From: Acytostelium subglobosum LB1
Taxonomy: Eukaryota > Evosea > Eumycetozoa > Acytosteliales > Acytosteliaceae
Direction of reading: 5' to 3'
NCBI RefSeq assembly: GCF_000787575.1
Contig: NW_012236521.1
Location: 576,924-640,923, forward strand
DNA: 64,000 nt
A program made the translations under genes and the position numbers. Positions within the stretch are counted from its first letter, which is position 1; each line of letters begins with the position of its first letter. Shown piece by piece: positions 25,599 to 36,748 of the stretch. The notes under the pieces are model-generated. The model was given only the letters and a program-made list of their open reading frames with translations. It searched no databases and was not told the origin of the DNA.

Positions 25599-28048
25599 TC
25601 AATCGGTCTTCCTCTTGTTGTGGCTGCCAGGCTGTTGTTTGACTGGCGTTGTGGATGTGCTCGAAAGGATCAATGAGAGGATGCGAGATGAGTGTGAAGG
25701 CGTTGGAGGCGAGGACGGAGTACGTTCTGGCATTGGGATTGTTGGAAGGTGGCTAGGACTAGAGTTGCCGGATGATGTCACTGGCGGTGTTGTTGCTGGA
25801 TCAATTTGGTTTGCGCTAAGGATATGATGTCCTGATTGTGGTGGACATACTCCATTGGTAGTTGGTGACGATGATAATGATGATGATAATGATGAAGATG
25901 ATGATGTTGATGTCGAAGTCATCGGGACTGTCGAGTTGGAGTTGGTGCTGTTGGATAATGTAGATGATGACTGTTGTTGAGGGTTGGAGTTGGTGTTGAT
26001 GTTGGACGCATGTTGTTGTTGTAGCTTTGTTTGAGCTTGAGGCTTGTTGGACAAAGAGTGCAGGATGTAGTTGAGAGGCGATGTTTGTGACTTTGGAGAG
26101 ATGAATGGCAGGTATGAATATACAAGGGCAGTGATGAATGCTATTCGTACGAATAAATGGAAGGTCTCGTTCTTCAGATAGAGAGTATGAGTGTATGATC
26201 CCATGAGGTCGAATCGACTGATCTCCAATGTCCTGACGACCACAGGAAATGATGAACTAATAAATAGAATGATGGCAGTGTTGATGATCAGTTTGCGAAG
26301 TGATGTCATCGACATCTTGGGTCGAACATTGGCAAACAATGAGAGATTGAAGAATCCAACAAAGGCTGATATCATAAGGTATCTGAAGGAGGAGGAGTTG
26401 GTTAGTGAGTGATTGGATGTGGCTGGATGGATGGCTTACATGACGACAGCTGTTTCAAAGAGTGATTGGAAGGATCCAAGCTTTGAGGAGTACTCTAGGA
26501 AGTTGTAGACATTGTCCACACCAGTGCTTGCAGCAGATGTCCAAGTGTAGAATGGTGTGATCTCAAAGATACTCTTGACGACGTGGATGAACACTTTTAA
26601 TACGACCCATCCAGTAAAGATAAAGTTGATCACAGTGAGTATGGCCGAGACGATCCTATAAAAGACTTGATGTTTGAAACCACGCGGATGTGATGAAGCT
26701 TGAACGATCTGTGTCAGCTCCCTAAGCTTGGTCTCTGTCTGTATTCTTCTCTTCTCCTTTAATTGATCTATTGGGTTGTATATGTTCAAGTTAGTTCCAT
26801 GTCCATTCATCCATTTATTCTTTAATTCATGCTCGCGTCAACATACTATTCTCCAAAGACTCTCGAAGTGTCGCCATCTCCAAGTTTGCCGCTATCAACT
26901 CATCCTCAGAGTGCGTCGCGCTATAGTTGATTGAATTTAGAGTGAGGGTATTGAATCCCTTTGGTATGCACACTAGTATGATTGATTGATTGAGTTAGTG
27001 ATTGATTGGATATTTCCACTGGAACCATTCCAACAATACATACCCAACACAAACAATGTTCCCATGGTTGAAATTAGGGAGTATGAGAATGGAAGGTAGT
27101 CCTTGCTGATCTTCTGTCCATCGAACTCGAAAAAGATACTATATACAATGTAGACGAAGGCTGAATGGATGTGATGGACAATGAATGGGTCAGTCGTTGT
27201 GGGAGTACTATGGTGATGCAGTTGACAATTACCAATGAATATTGCAGAGACTAGAACTAATACATAGAGAGCGTCCTTGATACGCGACCTCCCTTTGATT
27301 GCATCCGCTTCGTAGTAGAAGTAAGCAAAGGGAAGGATGACAAACATAGATATGTTGGCTCCCCAGAATATCTTGTTCCAGAAAGCTGGGTGGAATAGTT
27401 CCGTTAGTGAATGAACGAGTATGAGACAGAGCAATCAATTCCAGTGTATACATACAGAAGATTAGTTCACGATTCAACCATTGAAGATAGTAGTTCGATG
27501 GGAATGTGGTCAATATCTCATTGCTGAGTATCGTGATGGGTATCAACATCATTGCTGCCAATGACACTGATAAACAGAATGTACAGAGTATACGTCTACA
27601 AGTGATTGTGATGATGTTCATTGTTAGTATCCAATGTTCAAAGTATGAGTATCTTGTACAATTACTACATACGGTAGATATAACTTGGTGTAGACTATAG
27701 TCGATTGATTGAATGATTGAATGATTGAATGATTGAGTGGAGAGAAGGATGAGGTAAGTGATATGAATGAATGAATGAATGTAATGGGATGTACATACCA
27801 TCCTTCTTCCTGATGAACTTGTGAATGATAAAGTGAGATAGTATGAATAGGGTCAGGAGGAAGGTGAACGAGACGATGCCGTCTCTCATAAAGGTGAATA
27901 TGGACTCGAGTCCACCCATTGTAGATGATGATATATTGCTCATTGTTGCTACTTCTGCTGCTGCTGTTTCTGATGTATCAAGAGGTGATTGCAGTGAATG
28001 TGATAGAGGCTTCTTAAACTTGACATTGTCAATGCCCTCCTCATTCAT
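25599..28048 (-). CDS. LMBR1-like multi-pass membrane protein
   Basis: Minus-strand exons 28048-27799, 27694-27673, 27595-27456, 27385-27233, 27160-27044, 26972-26847, 26767-26440 and 26382-25599 give 639 residues with an exact frame. Matches to the LMBR1/LMBR1L (lipocalin-receptor) family include CTFCLSVSLAAMMLIPITIL, NEIL..YYLQWLN, MFVILPFAYFYYEAD, KLGSFQSLFETAVV with YLMISAFVGFF, and TLEISRFDLMG. About nine hydrophobic helices are present, with the usual long cytosolic loop containing KEKRRIQTETKLREL. The second exon is a 22 nt micro-exon that restores the frame. The Ser/Asn/Thr-rich tail of about 120 residues is lineage-specific. An in-frame upstream ATG exists at 28300, but its extra sequence looks non-coding. 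Confidence 0.88.
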
Positions 28049-28469
28049 TCCAATTGCGCGCTTGAATGTCAAAGAGTTGCGCTGTTCCTTGATTGTTTGA
28101 TTGATTGATTGATTGATGACCCAAGCAAATACTGTGACTTGAGTACTCAAGTGTCGCACTGTATCTAACAACAAGATGACTGATTGAATGATTGATGATG
28201 CTAATGCTTCAGATTGAGATTGACTAATGACTGGTTTTGGTTGAAGAATGAATGAATGTAGTAAATTATAGATAGGGATGATAATAGAGGTAGGTATCAA
28301 TAAATAAGTAATGAGATAGATTCAAAGTATAATAAATAATAGATGGCGCGCGAAACAACTACATCCACAGCAATTGAAAATTGTTGGTGACGTGTTCACA
28401 AAGATTCACGAAGACTTGAACAAGTGAGACACCTTTAAGATATTGCTCAATGCGCTGAGTCACTAGGTC

Positions 28470-28522
<53 letters not shown>

Positions 28523-29060
28523 ATATATATATCCATTCCCTACCCTACTCAAACAAAGAAACAAACCCTCTAAAGAGAGGTGATGTCCTATCCCATCAAT
28601 CATCAATAGTATACTCATTGGGTCCCGTTGACTTTATGTGTCTCTCTCTATTTATCTGTTTGTTGTAGATAAGGTATAGAGTGGATGTAGTTGACAAGAC
28701 AGTGAGACAAGAGAGTTCAATCAAACAAGTCCATTTGGTGTCCCCACCACCAACATCCACAAATTTATGTGAATTTGAATGGTTGTGGATGGATGGCTGT
28801 TTGTTGGTTCTCCAAACCACACCCCTCTACCCCATCAATGAAGCGAAACCTTATTGGCAAAAGGTCCATCCATCCATCCATCTCTCTCTGTCTCTGTCTG
28901 GCTATATTGATATTTATGAATGAATGAAGGTGGTTGGTTTTAATTACAGGTGGTCAACCCAACAACTTACAACTACAACATACTTGATTGATTAGATTGA
29001 TTGCAAGCAAGCATATATTCAATATATACATATATACATATATACAACAGTACAGTAATC
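28049..29060. other. Divergent intergenic region with a long TCAA microsatellite
   Basis: About 1 kb between the LMBR1-like gene and a small gene on the other strand. It contains a (TCAA)n array followed by (AT)n at 28470-28530. Near 28700-28900 there is an A/C-rich stretch with CCATCCATCCATC, and an AT-rich run lies before the ATG at 29061. No convincing coding frame is seen. Confidence 0.45.
28470..28521. repeat. (TCAA)n tetranucleotide array, about 13 units
   Basis: An uninterrupted run of TCAA units, immediately followed by an AT dinucleotide run. It is the longest pure array of the tetranucleotide that fills introns and spacers throughout the window. Confidence 0.95.
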
Positions 29061-29559
29061 ATGGCATCTGTAAGGGTGGGTATCATTCAATCAATCAAAC
29101 ATATACATCCATCCATTGCTTGAACTGACACATATAATCAATCAATCAAACATATATATTTAGTCTTTGACAAACACATTTGAAACAGCAGATTCACCAA
29201 CTGCAGTTAATAATAAGGCACCAGCATACCCAAACTCACCTTCAAGATCACCAGTGTTGGAACCAGTTGGTGGCGGAAAGGGAACGATCGATAGCAATCC
29301 AATTTCAAAGGAGAAGAGCTCCGATAAGATCGACCAATTCTTGAAGCATGAGGTGATTCCACGTGGAGGCTCACCGGGTGCCGTGCACAAGTCGGCACGC
29401 AACCAGCGACCACCCAACGAGCTGGACAACAAGGCCAAGGTGATCCCATCATTCGATGGCAACCCACACCCTGTGTACCATCTCATCCTGGAAGGCAAAT
29501 CCTACGAGCAATCATCAGACAAGAAGAAGATTGTTATTCCACCTGCCAGTGCATACTGA
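29061..29559 (+). CDS. Small unknown protein, 134 residues
   Basis: Exon 1 is only 9 nt (29061-29069, encoding MAS), then 29164-29559. The frame is exact, and the second exon has clear coding composition. The product is hydrophilic and Pro/Ser/Lys-rich (SPSRSPVLEPVGGGKG, RNQRPPNELDNKAK), probably largely disordered, without signal peptide or membrane segment. I do not recognise the family. Strong exon codon bias suggests good expression. Confidence 0.75.
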
Positions 29560-29912
29560 GTACTCATCATATCCATGTCACCAATCATAATACGATCATT
29601 CATTCAAACATGTAATACTCAACAATCACATAATATTTATTTCCAACAACAAACAATAGAATTAGAACCCATCACTATTCATCCTCAGACGCCGCCAGGG
29701 CGAGCATCTGGAGACGACCCCAGAGGGATCAATCAACAAGATGAACATCATGGTGTCATCCATCAACCAACATTACAACAAATTATTATTAAATGTATAC
29801 TATTATCCCCATCACTATATTCACATATATATATACTAATATTACCATGACGATGAATATCGCCAACATCACATCTGATTTAAGATTTATAATGTAGGTG
29901 TGTGCTATCGTT
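29560..29912 (+). other. Spacer, possibly holding an unresolved exon
   Basis: The sequence 29660-29800 is open and less AT-rich (PQTPPGRASGDDPRGIN in one frame), which is unlike the surrounding AT-rich DNA. It may be the 3' UTR of the upstream gene or an exon I cannot join. I could not find an in-frame splice to the small frame at 29913. Confidence 0.3.
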
Positions 29913-30062
29913 ATGAGGAATAACCCCTTCCAGGGAAACATCGAAGGTCCGGAAAAGGAAATGGTGCGTAAGTGGTGTTGGAAGACGCGAGCCAAGGACA
30001 TCCCACACACGCCCTGCGAGCTTCAACAATTATCCATTATGGATATGTTGGTGTCCATTTAA
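29913..30062 (+). CDS. Possible small protein of 49 residues or a terminal exon
   Basis: The open frame begins MRNNPFQGNIEGPEKEMVRK and ends in TAA. Its composition is exon-like (Trp, Cys, Pro and Glu codons) against AT-rich flanks. The frame is open back to a TAG at 29895-29897 that could be the end of a splice acceptor (ATAATGTAG). It may therefore be the last exon of a gene whose 5' part is unclear. Family not recognised. Confidence 0.35.
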   Translation: MRNNPFQGNIEGPEKEMVRKWCWKTRAKDIPHTPCELQQLSIMDMLVSI

Positions 30063-30116
30063 AACAGATAAACATACATAGGTATACATTTATTCATTCA
30101 TACATATAATTATACA

Positions 30117-30843
30117 ATGGAAGTAAATAAGGATAATTGTATTTGGGTATCAAATATCAATATAACAGCATCCGAAGATGATGTTACAAAGTTATTCAAG
30201 ATGTGTGGAAAGATTAAATACTCTTCTTTAAAGGTATGTTTTAATTATAAATAATAACAAGATATTAACACTTGAATATAGACATTGAATACAAATAATT
30301 TTAAAGATGCTTTAATAGAGTTTGAGAACAACTTACCTGTTGATAGTTCATTACTTCTAAACGGAGTACTTATAAATAATACCCATATTATAGTATCAAA
30401 GGAGATACCAAAGGAGATATTCTCACAGTTGTATAAACAACAATTGGTAAATGAGGGCCAAGGAAGTGTGGACGATACCATCGAGACTAAAGAACAGGAT
30501 AAAGTCAGTCTGGAGAAAGATGAAGAGAAGGATGAAGAAGACCCACTCGACGAGGAAAAGAGTGAAGAATCAGATGCCACTGTAGAGATGTTAGAAGACA
30601 TCCTCTCGACTGGAATGGTAATATCTCAAGAGTTCCTAAGTCAGGCCAAAGAGTTGAATGGTATGTTATAACTTTGAATTGATGGGATGAGATAGTTTTA
30701 TTGATGGATTGGACTAACATGTTGATGCTTCCACAGACAAGTATAAGTTCAAGGATAGGACATTAAAGTATATTGGCGGAATGATAACCAATTGGGGCAA
30801 GAAGGCCAATGATATAGTTACAAGAGGAGTAGATGTAGACTAA
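30117..30843 (+). CDS. RRM protein, VIP1-like
   Basis: Exons 30117-30233, 30282-30660 and 30737-30843 give 200 residues. The N-terminal 85 residues form an RNA-recognition-motif-like fold: IWVSNINITASEDDVTKLF is RNP2-like plus the first helix, and the RNP1 region ALIEFE is degenerate. An acidic Glu/Asp-rich linker (about 125-155) follows. The C-terminus ends in an amphipathic segment (YIGGMITNWGKKANDIVTRG). The domain order resembles the small fungal Vip1-type RRM proteins. The weak RNP1 suggests protein rather than RNA binding. It converges on the RNA ligase gene with an 82 bp gap. Confidence 0.85.
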
Positions 30844-30925
30844 TAATAATAAACAATGTATATAATCAATCACTAATATAATTTCATATAAATATGTAAC
30901 AAGAGAACAAGAAAGTTCTCCGAGT

Positions 30926-32393
30926 CTATTTCTTCAACAAGTATTGGTTGCTGATTGATTTGAATGAGATTACATGTCCACGTCCACAAATGGTTGTGGA
31001 CTTGAAGACAATACCCTCTCGCAACACCTTTGGTTTGGTGCCCTTGAGCACTGAGAATCCATTGGCCATCTCCAGAATCTCCTTGATTGATTTGACACTG
31101 GACATCTTGAACATGCCGATGAAGGGCACTCCATTGTTCTCCCAGGACAGACCGATCTGCTTCAGCACGTCAACTCGCTCTGAGTGCGTGGCGTAGCGGT
31201 TCTCATCGATGAACCACACGTCAAAGCATTTCCACTCCAACTCCTTGATGCCATAAATGTTGCCCTGGATCTTGGGTCCAATCATCTCGCCCTGCAAAGC
31301 CACGTTCAACTTGGCCGTATCCAGTCTCTCCAGTATCTTGAGCTCGTTGATCATGAGCTTGGCGATATCTGGTGCGCCACCATCGTCAAAGTTCATCTCA
31401 TAGTTGCGAGAACAAACTCCACTGCGTCCATTGTAGTGGAAGGCCGTGATGGACGATCCCTCCAGCTTCTCTGTGATCTCAAATTCCATGTCTGCGTACT
31501 TTGTTGCGTAGTTTGGTTTGTTCTGGATTCTACTCTGATCTGTCTTGCGCAAGAAACTTGGGAATGGCTTCAGATGACCCATCAAAGCTCTAAAGATGCC
31601 CTGTCCACCATGTGCAGGATGGTCCACAATCTTTCTGATGCCAATCAATTGTGTGACATCACATCCAATCTCCATCTTAAACACCTCTGGTGTGTTGTCC
31701 TTCAGTCCAGGACCTGGCAACACGGCCACCTCCTTCAAACCAGATTCGACATCGTTGTCAACATTATATGTAGCCTGTATCTTCTTCTTTGGATGGTTCA
31801 ATAACTCACGAACAGGAATACAATATCCTTTGTTTTGTTGAAGTAATATAAGTATGAATGTATAGTATGATTGATCAATGTTAGTACATACCCTGTGAGA
31901 TCTGACCTCTCATCTTGATGGTCTTGATCTTGAAGTTGCACTTGTCCAATCGATCCTGAATGAAGTACGGCCAAGGTGGCAGAACTGAATCAATCTCTAC
32001 ATAAATGACCAGATCGCCTGGTTTATATAGTGCCTTCTTCACAATGACGTTCCAACCACGTACAGTCGCAGTCTCAATTGCATCTGCACCAGCAATAGGT
32101 GTAATAGCAACAATACGCTCGACATAAGCCAAAGGTCTATCAGATGTATCCAAATTGACTTCCTCATCCTCCTCTGCATTCTCTGTTTCATTTGATTCAT
32201 TTGATTCATTTGTTTCATTTGTTGATGTTGATGGTGATGGTGATGGTGATGGAGATGATGTGGCACCAATGTTGTTGTTCTTGTTGTCTATATTGACATC
32301 TTTGACATCATTTGGTGTTGTTACCAACACTTTAGATACACGATCAACCAATGTATCTACTACTACCTCTTCTTTAACCTTATTATCAATCAT
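30926..32393 (-). CDS. RNA ligase, DraRnl (DRB0094) type
   Basis: Minus-strand exons 32393-31892 and 31827-30926 give 467 residues. This is a nucleotidyltransferase-fold ATP-dependent RNA ligase that seals 3'-OH/5'-PO4 nicks. After a Ser/Pro/Asn-rich N-terminal extension comes the family's N-terminal OB domain (RPLAYVERIVAI to LVIYVEIDSVLPPWPYF), then the ligase core. Motif I is EKLEGSSITAF with the putative adenylated Lys, motif IIIa is FDVWFID, motif IV REGIVFKS, and motif V VISFKSISNQYLLKK at the very end. The OB-first layout is specific to the Deinococcus Rnl family, not to T4 Rnl1, Rnl2 or tRNA ligases. The last 15 residues keep motif V, so the enzyme looks intact. Confidence 0.9.
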
Positions 32394-32729
32394 TTCTTCT
32401 TATTAATTCTATATATATTATATTATTTATCTAAATGTACATCTATTTAATAACTTATTATTATACTAAAGTGATTGAATGATTGAATGAATGAATAGAC
32501 GTTATTAATGACCCATCGATCTCAACCTTCACCCAATCTTGAGATATCCTTGAGAATCCCTTTTCACAAACTATTTCAGAAATTATTTGTAGGATGTGGA
32601 CGATTCCATCCTAATATGGTTAATGAATGTACAAATAATTTCCTTCTTATTTAATTATAAATACTTATATATATATATTGATTGATTGATTGATTGATAT
32701 TGTTTGTTTGAGTTTGCAACCAACTGGTC
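32394..32729. other. Intergenic, AT-rich
   Basis: This 336 bp lies between two minus-strand genes and contains TTGATTGA arrays (near 32680-32700) and AT runs. No coding or RNA signal is recognised. It should hold the promoter of the RNA ligase gene. Confidence 0.4.
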
Positions 32730-34098
32730 TTAGTTGGTACACCATTTTGATTCATTCTGTGTGTTGAGTGGAATGTTCACCTCGATGTAATTCCAAAAGT
32801 CTGCGGCGGTCTTCTTGGACATGCCATATTTATCCAGTTCACTGTATTTCGGGAGCGTGAGATCGACTTCGTCGTGCACCAGACCAAGGATATATTTTCC
32901 ACGCTCAGTGCTATCGGACATCTCGTTATAGTACGTCTTGTTGTCGTCCCAGAACTTGGGATGCTTCTCTCTAATGTAGTAATGATAGCATAGATTGAGT
33001 GTGGGTCCGTAGAAACGGAAGCCAGCGGCCCACAGACGCGCCGAGTGCAAGATCTCCTCGCCCTCAAACATGTTGGGCAAGTGGGGATCGTATGGCACCG
33101 AGTCCATGATCTCTCCAGGCGCAAAGAAGAATCCGGCCGCAGCAAACGGACATTCCTTGGGTATTTTGGTCGCGGGGAGAATGAAAGAATTGAACGTGAT
33201 GAGACCCTGATCGTGGAAGATCGCCTTGCACAGACGAGGCACCTGATGTTGGTCGTCACTGGGCAGGCCCGGGTTGCTTTCCTCCCACGGCATTGGATAG
33301 TGTGTGAGGATGGCCTTGGGCACACCATGCTTGCAAGTGGGCGCGATGCCACGCAGCGACCAATGATTGGACATGGCGAATGTGTCCCAACCCTTGATGA
33401 ACCGCAAATGACTGTCTATCTGCATAAAGTACATCTCATTGCGATAGAGTGTCGATGCCAGGTGACGTGCCAGTGTTGGTCCGCGTGCCTTATCCTTCTC
33501 CAAAGTGACGCGTCTTACATTGCTCTTGATCAACTCTGGTGACACGGTTAGACCGCGATAACATAGTGAGTTGGGATATGATGGATGTTCGGGCTCGACC
33601 ACCTCCAACAACTCTGAGCCCTGGTCGACCAGGCCGATAAATACGTTCTCTGGATGATCTGCATTCTTGAACAAGTAGTTAATGGTGTCTGAACACCAAA
33701 CGTCTCTGTATGAGGCCAAAGATACAAAGATCGTTGGTTTGAACTCTGGTGTTGGTGTCGGCTGTATGTTCTTGTGATTGTTGTTGTGGTCATCGACTTC
33801 AACGTGTTTATCATTGTGATCATTCTTGTGTGTAGGTGTATTGGTGAAATGATCATTGATCCTATTATCTATTGTTGTTGTACCTGTTGATGATCTACCA
33901 TGACTTGATCCAGTTGATGATGATGATGTCGCTGATGAACTACTTGATTGATAGTATGATAGATGACTTATTCCACCAAAGAAGAATAGTATTGTGGCCA
34001 CTAATTAATAGTTCATTTGTTAGTTTGAGTTGGTTGTCATTGATTGATTGATGAATGAATGATGAATACATACATATTATGATCAACTTGAATCTCAT
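32730..34098 (-). CDS. GT60-family GlcNAc-transferase, type II membrane form
   Basis: Minus-strand exons 34098-34074 (25 nt) and 34000-32730 give 431 residues. GT60 enzymes transfer GlcNAc from UDP-GlcNAc to hydroxyproline or Ser/Thr; the founding member modifies Skp1 in Dictyostelium cytosol. The catalytic part starts TIFVSLASYRDVWC, has the metal-binding DSH in YFMQIDSHLRFIKGWD, and ends with MFEGEEILHSARLWAAGFRF and HYYIREKH. Here the N-terminus is a signal anchor (MRFKLIIILATILFFFGG) followed by a Ser/Thr-rich stem and an Asn/His-rich stretch. This indicates a Golgi enzyme rather than the cytosolic Skp1 enzyme. Confidence 0.9.
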
Positions 34099-34864
34099 TT
34101 TATTTACCTATGTATCATATATGTATGTATATATATATAAGATTGATTGATCACGCTGTTTGATTGATTGATTGGTCAACGCTTGGTCTTGTGGTGACGT
34201 GTCAAACAAGCTAGAGACCCTTTTGAAATTGTCTCTCAACACCTGGATTAAGTCTTATCAATTATTTGTTAAAAGATATATATATCTAGCTCTCTTCTAA
34301 TTTATTTGTTATTATTACACACACATATTAATACTACATAATAATGAAACAAACAAATAAAACATGAAGCTGTGGTCTCTCTCTCAAACTCTAGAGATAG
34401 GAGTTTCATTACTCATCACCCCCACCTTTACCCAACGACCCCAACCTTAACACCTATGGGTGACCCAAACACGTTGCATCACCCCAACTTCGGACTTGGT
34501 TCATTTTTGGATGTTGGAGCTCCAAAACTAACTTCGTTGTCATTTCCCTCATCATTGACTATGAATACACATTTATATATATATGTAGTATCTGAATGTC
34601 CAATTTGTTTGGAGAAAGAATCTGGATATCCAGCTTATACTTAAATCTTTTGGAAACTAATTGGAAACCTCTTCGATTCATCACCAATGTGGCTCACTGA
34701 TTGGTTGAATTATACCAAAGAATTCACAAAATGAGGGAAACAATTATGATGGAGGCCTAAACAAAACATAATAAGAAGATTATTACATTATTTACATTCA
34801 CTATTACAGCAACAACAATAACAACTATTACTATTCCTATTATTATTATAGTCGACAGAGAATA
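34099..34864. other. Divergent intergenic region
   Basis: Mostly AT-rich. A C/A-rich patch at 34420-34530 and a short frame ending in SECPICLEKESGYPAYT (34590-34644), which looks like half a RING motif, are the only protein-like pieces. I found no exon structure that would use them. Confidence 0.4.
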
Positions 34865-35591
34865 ATGGAAGATGAAGAAGAATCTACAATTGCCATATGG
34901 GCAGTCTTTAGGAACAAATATCTTGTCAAATATATTACAAAATATATACCAATAATATTCTCCATGTATCCTAAAAAGATGATAGGTAATGAAAAGTGCT
35001 TTAGATGGCATAAAAGACAGAGACTGGTGTTCACAAGTAATCTGATTCCAGGGCAGAACCCAAAAGCAATGGACACATGTTGGGGCTACCGCAGGATCAA
35101 ACATCTTTCATCTGGATTCATTGCCAGCTTTATATTAAGGAGGGAGAGATACAGACAATTGCTTTGCCTTTGTAATTCATAACTCGAAACAAGAAATATT
35201 GGCAATCAAACCAGAATTCCAAAATAGAGGCGTAACTGGAATTGATAATAGTATATCATTTATTTTCAATTCACAGAGATCGGGAGATATCTTTTTTTTA
35301 ATCTCTGTACAATATAATGTTGCAGACATCAATGACAAGAAATCATTTGGACAAGTCCGACCATACTCCAATTATTATCTCGATCACGTTTTAGTAACCT
35401 ATAATCCATGTAAACAAGTTGAACAGTTGATTATTAACTATGGTGGTGTTGTTGACATTATCAAATGTAATGATTTCAACCTCGTCGACCTACTCAACCT
35501 CGAGAATAACAACGAACCATATGTTGGATTCGCCTCTTTAACTGGAAGACAGAATATAGTATACGATTGTCGGATCTTCAAGATACAATAA
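34865..35591 (+). pseudogene. Concanavalin/L-type-lectin-like gene with a one-base frame break
   Basis: This is a shorter paralogue of the lectin-like gene at 42546-43565. The first frame (from ATG 34865) matches the paralogue's FSNKLLRQRILHYLP to HLAHGFTATF block (here FRNKYLVKYITKYIP to HLSSGFIASF). Near 35145-35160 the homology moves by one base into a second frame that carries NCFAFVIHNS and continues to 35591 (ENNNEPYVGFASLTG, CRIFKIQ). The whole span is 727 nt, one more than a multiple of three, so a single extra base explains it. No GT-AG intron fits. It is either a recent pseudogene or an intact gene with a sequence error. The lectin core is also shorter than in the paralogue. Confidence 0.7.
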
Positions 35592-35762
35592 ACCAAATAA
35601 TAAAAACAATCCATCAACATCCATTCATTACTTTGACTTTATTCAAAAGAATATGGTAATATTGATTGTTAATAAAATGTTGTCTTTGAAGTACTTTGCT
35701 CATTCTTTCATTCATTCACTCTCACTTGGAAACATTCCTTCAATCATTCATTGATTACCTCC

Positions 35763-36086
35763 TCAGAGTATTGTGCAAGGGATAAAAATCTTGGTTTCCT
35801 TGTTACGAAGTCTGATTAATTCTTGGGTAAGCTCTTGGAATTTACGACTCTGTTCTCTCATCTCAGCATCCTTCTTTCTCAATCTCTCTGCTTGATTGAT
35901 GTTTCCAACACATCCAGTACATCCAACACAGAATGGACAATAACATTCTCTTTCATCATTATGGTTGTTATTGTTCTTTACAACTTTATCAATATTAACA
36001 TGTGTTTGTTGATGTTGTTCTAGTTGTTGTGATTCAGTATTTATAGATGTATTTGTAATACCAGTGTCTTCTTGATTGGAATTCAT
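35763..36086 (-). CDS. Small Cys-cluster protein, unknown
   Basis: A single exon of 107 residues from the ATG at 36086. It has a Gln/Asn/Thr-rich N-terminal half, then a tight cysteine cluster (ECYCPFCVGCTGCVG) and a charged helix (AERLRKKDAEMREQSRKFQELTQEL) likely to form a coiled coil. There is no signal peptide. The cluster could bind metal or be palmitoylated. Family unknown. Coding composition and dictyostelid-style low complexity argue that it is real. Confidence 0.65.
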   Translation of the reverse strand: MNSNQEDTGITNTSINTESQQLEQHQQTHVNIDKVVKNNNNHNDERECYCPFCVGCTGCVGNINQAERLRKKDAEMREQSRKFQELTQELIRLRNKETKIFIPCTIL

Positions 36087-36748
36087 TCTTTTATGTATTT
36101 ATTAAGTTATTTGTTTGAATGAGGAGGATAATAACTTTGTTGGACCTTATTTATAAATCCAAATAAGTTATAGATTAGATAGTAATCTAATATTATTATA
36201 TTTTATTTAATTTATCAAATAATTTTATTATTCTTATCTCTACTCTCTCCCTTTCACAAGATCGATCTAATGCACTGATCTTGAAGTCTTGGAACCAAAA
36301 TAACGTGGGTGATGAGGTCAACACACTAATTGGTTGATTGGCTGTTTTTACTCAGTGTCGGGATTGATCAATCTTTGCATTTGGCCCAACACACCACCAC
36401 CATTTCAAGTGTATTTAGGATCTTTATCAAAAACGTTGTGTTTTTTGATTGATAGTACTCTTTTTTGATTTTGTGTGTATGTCTATGTTTCATTAATTGA
36501 TAGTGAATGATGGGTATCTTGGGTCATTGGTGGTGTTTGAGGCCATTGCCTACAAATGAAGGGTAGGGGGTCCTATGAGTTAGTGATTGAGTGTCTAGAT
36601 TGGTCTGGTTGGAGGTCACTGTCAACCTATCATTGTATAATCAACAACATACAATTAGTAGATAGATAAGATACACTCACGCATTTATATAAATATATAC
36701 AAACACGAACAAATATAATATATATCAATCCATTCAATCAATCTAGAT
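36087..36748. other. Divergent promoter region
   Basis: This 662 bp lies between the Cys-cluster gene and the RhoGEF gene. It is AT-rich at both ends with less AT-rich patches at 36270-36420 (including CAACACACCACCACC) and 36540-36640. No coding frame or RNA gene is recognised. Confidence 0.4.

Noticed and set aside
28049-28300. N-terminal extension of the LMBR1-like protein from an upstream ATG at 28300
   Set aside because: The added 84 residues include translated TCAA repeat and have no match to the family N-terminus, whereas the ATG at 28048 gives a normal start.
28470-28521. Regular repeats considered as a CRISPR-like array
   Set aside because: It is a simple tetranucleotide array without spacers in a eukaryotic genome.
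29847-30062. In-frame ATG...TAG...frame suggesting stop-codon read-through
   Set aside because: The TAG is better explained as the end of a splice acceptor or as non-coding; nothing else supports recoding.
34590-34644. Half RING-like motif SECPICLE
   Set aside because: It ends at a stop after about 18 residues, no exon could be joined to it, and two cysteines are not enough to call a domain.
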